From Terebella lapidaria (lineage: Eukaryota; Annelida; Polychaeta; Terebellida; Terebellidae), in assembly GCA_949152475.1 (NCBI GenBank), contig OX424563.1, positions 36,590,120-36,654,119 of the forward strand: DNA of 64,000 bases, read 5' to 3'. The notes below the pieces were generated by a model. That model was not told the DNA's origin. It ran no database searches and saw only the letters and a program-made list of their open reading frames with translations. The position numbers were made by a program, and so were the translations under genes. Positions 59,790 through 64,000 of this stretch are shown in pieces. Numbering within the stretch: position 1 is the first letter of the stretch; every line of letters begins with the position of its first letter.

Positions 59790-61150
59790 ATCGTTAAATC
59801 ATACAGAAGGTGTCATCTTAGTAGTTTCTTGAAAAAAATATTCTCGAATAATGTACAAGTCGAGTCATAAATCAGTGAAACACGCTTTTTGTTTGAGTTA
59901 TATATGCTTGAAAATATACATTTTAGGTTTATTGCACAATATGGGGTTTTATGCCCGAGTCTTTGAGAAGTAGCCTATTTGAGCTTCTTGGAGGTTTGAC
60001 CAGAGGGTATGAAACCCCATATTGCGCAATAACACGTTATCATATACTGATATGCCAGTTGATGCTAATGGACATTTTAGTGTGTTTCAAATGGTAAGAT
60101 CCCCACCAAAGAATAAACAGCAAATTCAGCTTTATTCACTCACTGTCACTGATCAGATTCACATGCCAGCTCAGATGTCCAAGTGCATCCGTGTAAAAAC
60201 GTAAATTTGTGGGGGGAAAACGGCATACATAGCATATCTACCAAGCAACCATGTGTTTTGTTGACCTTTCAAACAGATGATTTCTTGAACTGGGAGCTAC
60301 CCGGGCAGTGTGGAATTTCGTGGTCAGGTAGGCCAAAGTTTGTTAAAGAAAGAATACTGTAGGCACAGCTATTGATTGGTGTCTAGTGGTGTATGTTTAG
60401 GTAGTTTGTTGACAGTAATTTAAATTACTGAAAATTGCACTAATTACGTTATTTGTCTTGACTATACTTCTGACATATGATAAGTTTACTTATTATACAC
60501 AGACTATTGCCTTGCGACTCCAAAGAGCGAAATAGGTTCATTCTGTACGGGCATGAAGATGATACCAGCCCTGACTTTATTTGATCCCATTTTGGACAGA
60601 AATTCAACATTGTGGGTAGATTGCCAACGTTTTCATTTTTCGATATAGAGACTTTTGAAATTTTCTGAAAAGTTGCGGCATGATATCCATTCAAGACACA
60701 CACAATGTCAACTCAAGTTGATCCAGTGATCCAACACAAAACTACGGCCAAAAACCGTGTTTCAATGATACATGAACTTGACTTTAGTATATCGCTAAGA
60801 CGGTAGAAGTATTTTGTCGAATTTCAAAAGCATTTATTACTGAAAGAGGTGAAATTCACATATTTTTGAAATCTAGATACACACCTCAAATATAGGCCAA
60901 GATGTGTGTCCTTGGGATACAAATGTAGTACAACCAAAGAATGTAGAATAGACCTGCTTAAACTGCATGGCATGTTTCCTGATGTCTGCAATTTTACATG
61001 TATTTATCCTACCAAAAGGGTGTAATTGGATAATAAATTGTATTTGTGTACTTTTCAAAATAAATTCCTAGTCATCGTCCATCCCAGGCACCGATTTCCC
61101 GTCTCTGAAATTTTCTGAAATAAATTAGATTTCATTGATTGACTGATAGG
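59790..61150. other. Interior of the Mutator-like element, unassigned
   Basis: No transposase or host gene recognised. An inverted pair CCCCATATTGCGCAATAA / TTATTGCACAATATGGGG (60014-60031 and 59929-59946) delimits a ~100-bp fold-back unit. ORFs are short and unconvincing. Confidence 0.35.
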
Positions 61151-61159
61151 CTACTAGTA

Positions 61160-61495
61160 TGCGCCGCAAACACCAGCTTGTGACACCAGCATGTCTTCGT
61201 GGTGTTTCCATAGAAAACTTGACGTTTTGGGGAGAAAAAAGTTGGGGGCTGTCGATTAGTGGGGTTTATTTATGCTTTGCTACTGACCAGGCGCCAAACA
61301 CAGATATATTTTGGAAGAAGAGATGTATCTTAATAAATCCATGTTGAAAATTTAATGAAATAAGCAATATTGACGGGATTATAGAGTGCGAGCAAAACTT
61401 GTTCGCACTTGCTTCGGGCCGCTATCATTGATGGATCAGGAACGGAGGGAGGGACATCACCGCATCGGACCGTACGGAGTGACTGTCAGGAACTA
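61160..61495 (-). repeat. Mutator-like element, right terminal inverted repeat
   Basis: Inverted counterpart of 58073-58410, ending CTGTCAGGAACTA before the second TCGTCAGGG. Confidence 0.7.
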
Positions 61496-61506
61496 TCGTC
61501 AGGGTA

Positions 61507-61700
61507 CCTAATCATTGACCATGTCCTTAATCATCGACCCCTGCAAACAATGCCACACAGCTGTGCAAACAGACATCTGATAATAACCACATTGAAAGCA
61601 CTTCTAATACACATTTCAGCATATTTCACAATTTAGTTTATTGAAGTTTTGTCCAACCGTTTGCAGGGGTCGATGATTAGGGCTCTGGTCGATGATTAGG
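61507..61700. mobile_element. 194-bp MITE, TA-flanked, beside UNG exon 1 donor
   Basis: Inverted ends of ~46 bp start CCTAATCATTGACC and, on the other strand, CCTAATCATCGACC, and continue to ATCATCGACCCCTGCAAAC. TA lies on both sides (61505-61506, 61701-61702). It sits about 25 bases inside UNG intron 1, with the Mutator-like element immediately beyond. Confidence 0.75.
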
Positions 61701-61726
61701 TACTCTGACGCTAACACTAGGCCTAC

Positions 61727-61846
61727 CTCGGTGTTTCCGTTTGTTCTTTTTTGTTGCAAGGGCTTCAAGAATGCCGATATTTTAGCCTGGCCACTCATCA
61801 TGTGACTGACACTTTTGGAAAACAACTGAAATCGACTAGAACTCAT
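61727..61846 (-). CDS. UNG: Uracil-DNA glycosylase, exon 1 (UNG2-type N-terminus)
   Basis: From the ATG at 61798 it encodes MSGQAKISAFLKPLQQKR and then TNGNTE, ending at GAG/GTAGGC (donor at 61726), phase 0. The start aligns residue by residue with human UNG2 MIGQKTLYSFF: Q4, hydrophobic 7, F10 and a hydrophobic 11. This is the PCNA-interacting (PIP) box; L instead of F/Y at position 11 is atypical. In-frame ATGs also exist at 61801 and 61846. The longest form adds MSSSRFQLFSKSVSHM, basic, Ser-rich and free of acidic residues, as in a mitochondrial presequence. Exon 2, also phase 0, begins at 24123. The match is in a short motif, but position, phase and strand all agree. Confidence 0.75.
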
Positions 61847-61863
61847 TTGCAGCACAGCTTCAT
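61843..61863 (-). promoter_or_regulatory. 7-codon uORF overlapping the first UNG start
   Basis: ATG at 61863 reads M-K-L-C-C-K-stop. Its TGA overlaps the ATG at 61846 as ATGA, a layout that allows termination-reinitiation or leaky scanning. It would favour the choice between the long (possibly mitochondrial) and short (nuclear) starts. The function is inferred, and the transcript start is not known. Confidence 0.45.
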
Positions 61864-61882
61864 CGAAAGTCAGAATCTGGGA

Positions 61883-61894
61883 TTTCCCGCGAAA
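61883..61894. promoter_or_regulatory. E2F-like site upstream of UNG exon 1
   Basis: TTTCCCGCGAAA is a full match to the E2F consensus (TTTSSCGC). It lies 20 bases upstream of the uORF start on the minus strand. Mammalian UNG promoters are E2F-responsive and cell-cycle regulated, so the context is apt. Confidence 0.5.
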
Positions 61895-61899
61895 AAAGG

Positions 61900-62362
61900 G
61901 TCCTTGAATTTTGGTGAATAACGGACTGACAACTGTAGCGCGTTCAAAACCGCCTGTTAGGCGAACGTTCGATTCATCCCCAATGAATCTGATTCACCGT
62001 AGAGATTACCTGAAACGGAAGGGCCGAGAATCTTAAGAGATAGAAGACAGTATGTTTTTCTGCCAATAGGCCTTTTCCGTAAGAAACTGCCTTACTGAGA
62101 AATGCTAAAGCAAAAATATTTCAGTGACCTCATCCTTGACCGTTTGTCCAGCCCTGACAAAATGTGATCTGTTGATGTATTCTACACGGCTGGTAATCAG
62201 GGGTAAAGCCAGCCAGCCGTGACCGAGCTTTATAGCTAGCAGCCCATCCGGTTCCCTTTGAGTTTTCTCAGAGCAAGCAAGGCAAGAATACGATAGTGGA
62301 CATGGCCATGTGCTCCTCGTCCCCTTTGTCTGGCTAAGAGGGTCCGCGAGGACCTCGTAGAC
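61900..62362. other. Sequence upstream of UNG, no second gene recognised
   Basis: Would contain the UNG promoter and 5' flank. The minus-strand ORF 62105-62557 runs through a MITE at its start and has no family resemblance, so it is not called. Confidence 0.35.
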
Positions 62363-62521
62363 AATTGACCTATCGCCAAAGCCCCCAAAAGTTGTCCGAG
62401 TTTCACAAATTACGTCGGCAAACTTCTCTTTGGCCATTAATAACGTTTTGCAGAATGCGTCGTAAATGGCGTAAAAAGACTCGGACAAACTGGTTCGGCG
62501 ATAGGTCAATTCCAATCGGGG
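62363..62521. mobile_element. ~159-bp fold-back MITE
   Basis: The ends AATTGACCTATCGCC and GGCGATAGGTCAATT are perfect 15-bp inverted repeats, followed inward by TTGTCCGAGT / ACTCGGACAA after a diverged stretch. Superfamily and target duplication are unclear. Confidence 0.6.
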
Positions 62522-62574
62522 GCCCAGGAGGGTGGCTGCTTTGATCCGGGGGCTCACAGCCCCATGTATTGGTA

Positions 62575-62650
62575 GTCTCTCGCTCTGTGATGGTCCGTAC
62601 AGGCTCTGGCAGACCGTTGAACTGTGCGGGGTTCAATCCCCGCAGCAGGG
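62575..62650 (+). repeat. tRNA-like (SINE-derived?) segment with B box
   Basis: GGTTCAATCCC at 62630-62640 matches the Pol III B box and sits in a T-arm-like stem (GCGGGG, TTCAATC, CCCCGC). A weak A-box-like TGGTAGTCTCTCG lies ~55 bases upstream. It does not fold as a complete tRNA by eye, so a SINE relic is more likely than a gene. Confidence 0.35.
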
Positions 62651-63265
62651 CCGTCATGAGTCAGCCCAAGGAAGTGAGTCAGCCCAAGATGCTGGCTGAT
62701 GGGATAAATCATGTGCTCTGTTATGAGAGTGCGGCCAGCTGAGGGTCTGTGGAGATGATCAAAAAGCCGAGAGACGGAGTGGTTCACCTGGTAGAAGAAG
62801 AGAGCCCTGACTTCTTGGAAGTCGACAGGGAAGACATAGGTGGATGGGAGGATGAGGCTGCAGTTGGTCAACTCCGACATTCGGGGTGGCCAGATGGTCA
62901 AAACAAGATGGATGGTCAAAACCGGGTGGGCACTAGAGGAACCGAAAAAGGGACCCGCAAGCGATGATCCAGCAACAAACATGAGGTGAGCTAAACAATT
63001 AGGTGAGCTAATTAAACTGGTGGCAGGGACTCCTCATTCGGCCGGGGTCTCCAAGGCCCGCAGTACAGTGGTGGAGTAGGTGAGAGCAGATGTCATATGC
63101 TGGAGATGCCAAGGGAGAGGCCATTTGAGCCGAGAGTGTGCCATACATATCAGCAAGGGAGTGGACAAACTAAAAATCAACTAACGAATCAACTAAAATT
63201 CACCCAAGAAGATTGAGGTGGTTCAAAAATATCAAGTGCCAACCACGCTGGCAGATGTGAGTGTA
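62651..63265. other. Unassigned sequence
   Basis: No recognised gene. The minus ORF 62554-62982 includes the antisense of the tRNA-like segment (a GIEPRTV-type peptide, common for SINE read-through), so it is not a real protein. Confidence 0.3.
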
Positions 63266-63479
63266 TACTGTAAAGAGACTAATTTTGGCGGCTATTAAAT
63301 TTGGCGGTTGTGAGCCCCACGTTCTTTGGTGGAGGTTTAATTTGACGGTTTCAAAACCGCATGTATATCTTAACATAATATATCTAGTTAATTTGGCGGA
63401 CGATTTAATTTGGTGGTTTCTTCCCCTACCGCCAAATGCGCCAAATAAATAGTCCACCAAAATTAGTCATTTTACAGTA
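63266..63479. mobile_element. ~210-bp MITE, TA-flanked, TTTGGCGG-rich
   Basis: The ends TACTGTAAAGAGACTAATTT and (complement) TACTGTAAAATGACTAATTT give inverted repeats of about 25 bp that include the TA target. Inner TTTGGCGG words occur in both orientations. A Tc1/mariner-like MITE by termini. Confidence 0.7.
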
Positions 63480-63482
63480 CCT

Positions 63483-63828
63483 AGTACACCAGGACTACGC
63501 AGAAAAGGTAGCACCCGTGTTGCAGCTGCTGAAGAAAGTAACAACAGGAGGCGTTCAAGGTTCTCAGAGATGAGCTGGTCTGCGACTTGAATATGGCTCA
63601 CCTGGAGAGGCATCAACTGTTCATTCTGTACACTAATGCTAGCCTGTACGGCATTGGTGGTGTCTTGTCTCAAAAGGTAGCACCCGTGTTGCAGCTGCTG
63701 AAGAAAGAAACAACAGGAGACGTTCAAGGTTCTCAGAGATGAGCTGGTCTGCGACTTGAATATGGCTCACCTGGAGAGGCATCAACTGGTCTTCTGTACA
63801 CTAATGCTAGCCTGTACGGCATTGGGGG
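63483..63828 (+). mobile_element. Ty3/gypsy pol fossil (RNase H region), tandemly duplicated
   Basis: Two near-identical copies with a 169-bp period. One frame encodes YTNASLYGIGGVLSQ, the signature start of the gypsy RNase H domain. It is a short broken fragment without LTRs in view. The close match of the two copies shows that the duplication is recent relative to the decay. Confidence 0.65.
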
Positions 63829-63896
63829 TGTCTTGATAGATAGATGGATAGATAGATAGATGGATGGATAGATAGATAGATAGATAGATAGATAGT
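63829..63896 (+). repeat. GATA/GATG microsatellite
   Basis: About 16 tetranucleotides of GATA with interspersed GGAT. It directly follows the second gypsy fragment copy. Confidence 0.9.
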
Positions 63897-64000
63897 TTAT
63901 TTCATTTTCCCAAGAAGCAATTCAGAGTTTGTATATAATTTACAGATATAAGCATGGGGAAAATGGGGCCCAAGCTTAGCGTTTGCTGTCTTCCAGCTTG

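Larger units (their letters stand above)
58073..61495. mobile_element. Mutator-like element, long terminal inverted repeats, non-autonomous
   Basis: 9-bp direct repeats TCGTCAGGG (58064-58072 and 61496-61504) flank inverted ends that start TAGTTCCTGACAGTCACTCC. The inverted similarity runs about 330-350 bp: 58073 to about 58410 on the left, about 61160 to 61495 on the right. It includes AATCGACAGCCCCCAACTTT and CCAAAATATAT. Long repeats plus 9-bp duplication fit MuDR/MULE. No transposase is recognised in the 2.7-kb interior, which holds an L2-type LINE fragment. Confidence 0.75.

Noticed and set aside
62105-62557. 150-residue minus-strand ORF upstream of UNG
   Set aside because: Its N-terminal third is encoded by a fold-back MITE, and no family is recognised.
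62575-62650. Functional tRNA gene
   Set aside because: Only a T-arm and B box are convincing; no acceptor, D or anticodon stems can be drawn.
62554-62982. 142-residue minus-strand ORF
   Set aside because: It includes the antisense of a tRNA-like SINE segment, a common source of false proteins.

Overview
The window looks like animal nuclear DNA, most likely from a marine mollusc or another lophotrochozoan. It is AT-rich, almost free of long ORFs, and dense with LINEs, MITEs and tandem-repeat transposons. The repeat architecture resembles, from memory, the pearl/HINE (non-autonomous Helentron) elements of bivalves. The taxon is an inference and is not proven by any gene here.

Host gene. I recognise one host gene, uracil-DNA glycosylase (UNG), on the minus strand. 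Exon 1 (about 61846-61727) encodes a UNG2-type N-terminus with a PCNA-binding (PIP-like) motif. Exon 2 (about 24123-23821) encodes the RPA-binding helix and the run-in to the catalytic domain. Both exon junctions are phase 0. Intron 1 is therefore about 37.6 kb, and everything left of 23.8 kb would be intron 2. The catalytic exons (GQDPYH motif) are not in the window. Upstream of exon 1 are an E2F-like site, a 7-codon uORF whose stop overlaps the first start codon, and alternative ATGs that could give mitochondrial and nuclear forms.

Repeats. Most of 0.87-51.25 kb is one superfamily of non-autonomous elements ('family 1'). In order, each has: a 5' palindrome TTAGCCCAAGGGCTAA, a subterminal AGGTTACCGGAC, a tandem core, a 3' module, a GGAC or GAC simple repeat, and a terminal hairpin ending GGTCCGGTAACCTAAAAA. 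The core is usually a 134-bp monomer; 121-bp and about 456-bp versions also occur. I map 20 five-prime ends and 21 three-prime ends. Elements insert into A-tracts of each other without clear target duplication, giving Russian dolls up to four levels deep at 3.5-13.1 kb. They also form direct and inverted duplications, for example 3.5-15.7 kb (+) mirrored by 16.2-20.0 kb (-). The 134-bp monomer is packed with nuclear-receptor half-sites (AGGTCA) in DR1, ER8 and extended TCAAGGTCA contexts.

Other mobile DNA. There is a 5'-truncated LINE with poly(A) and a 16-bp target duplication (51.7-53.5 kb). A Mutator-like element with about 350-bp terminal repeats and a 9-bp target duplication (58.1-61.5 kb) holds an internally deleted L2-type LINE. 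Several MITEs are delimited by empty sites present elsewhere in the window (TTAA, AT and TA duplications). A fossil Ty3/gypsy pol fragment lies near the right edge. Regions 53.5-56.2 and 61.9-63.2 kb are mostly low-repeat sequence without a recognised gene.
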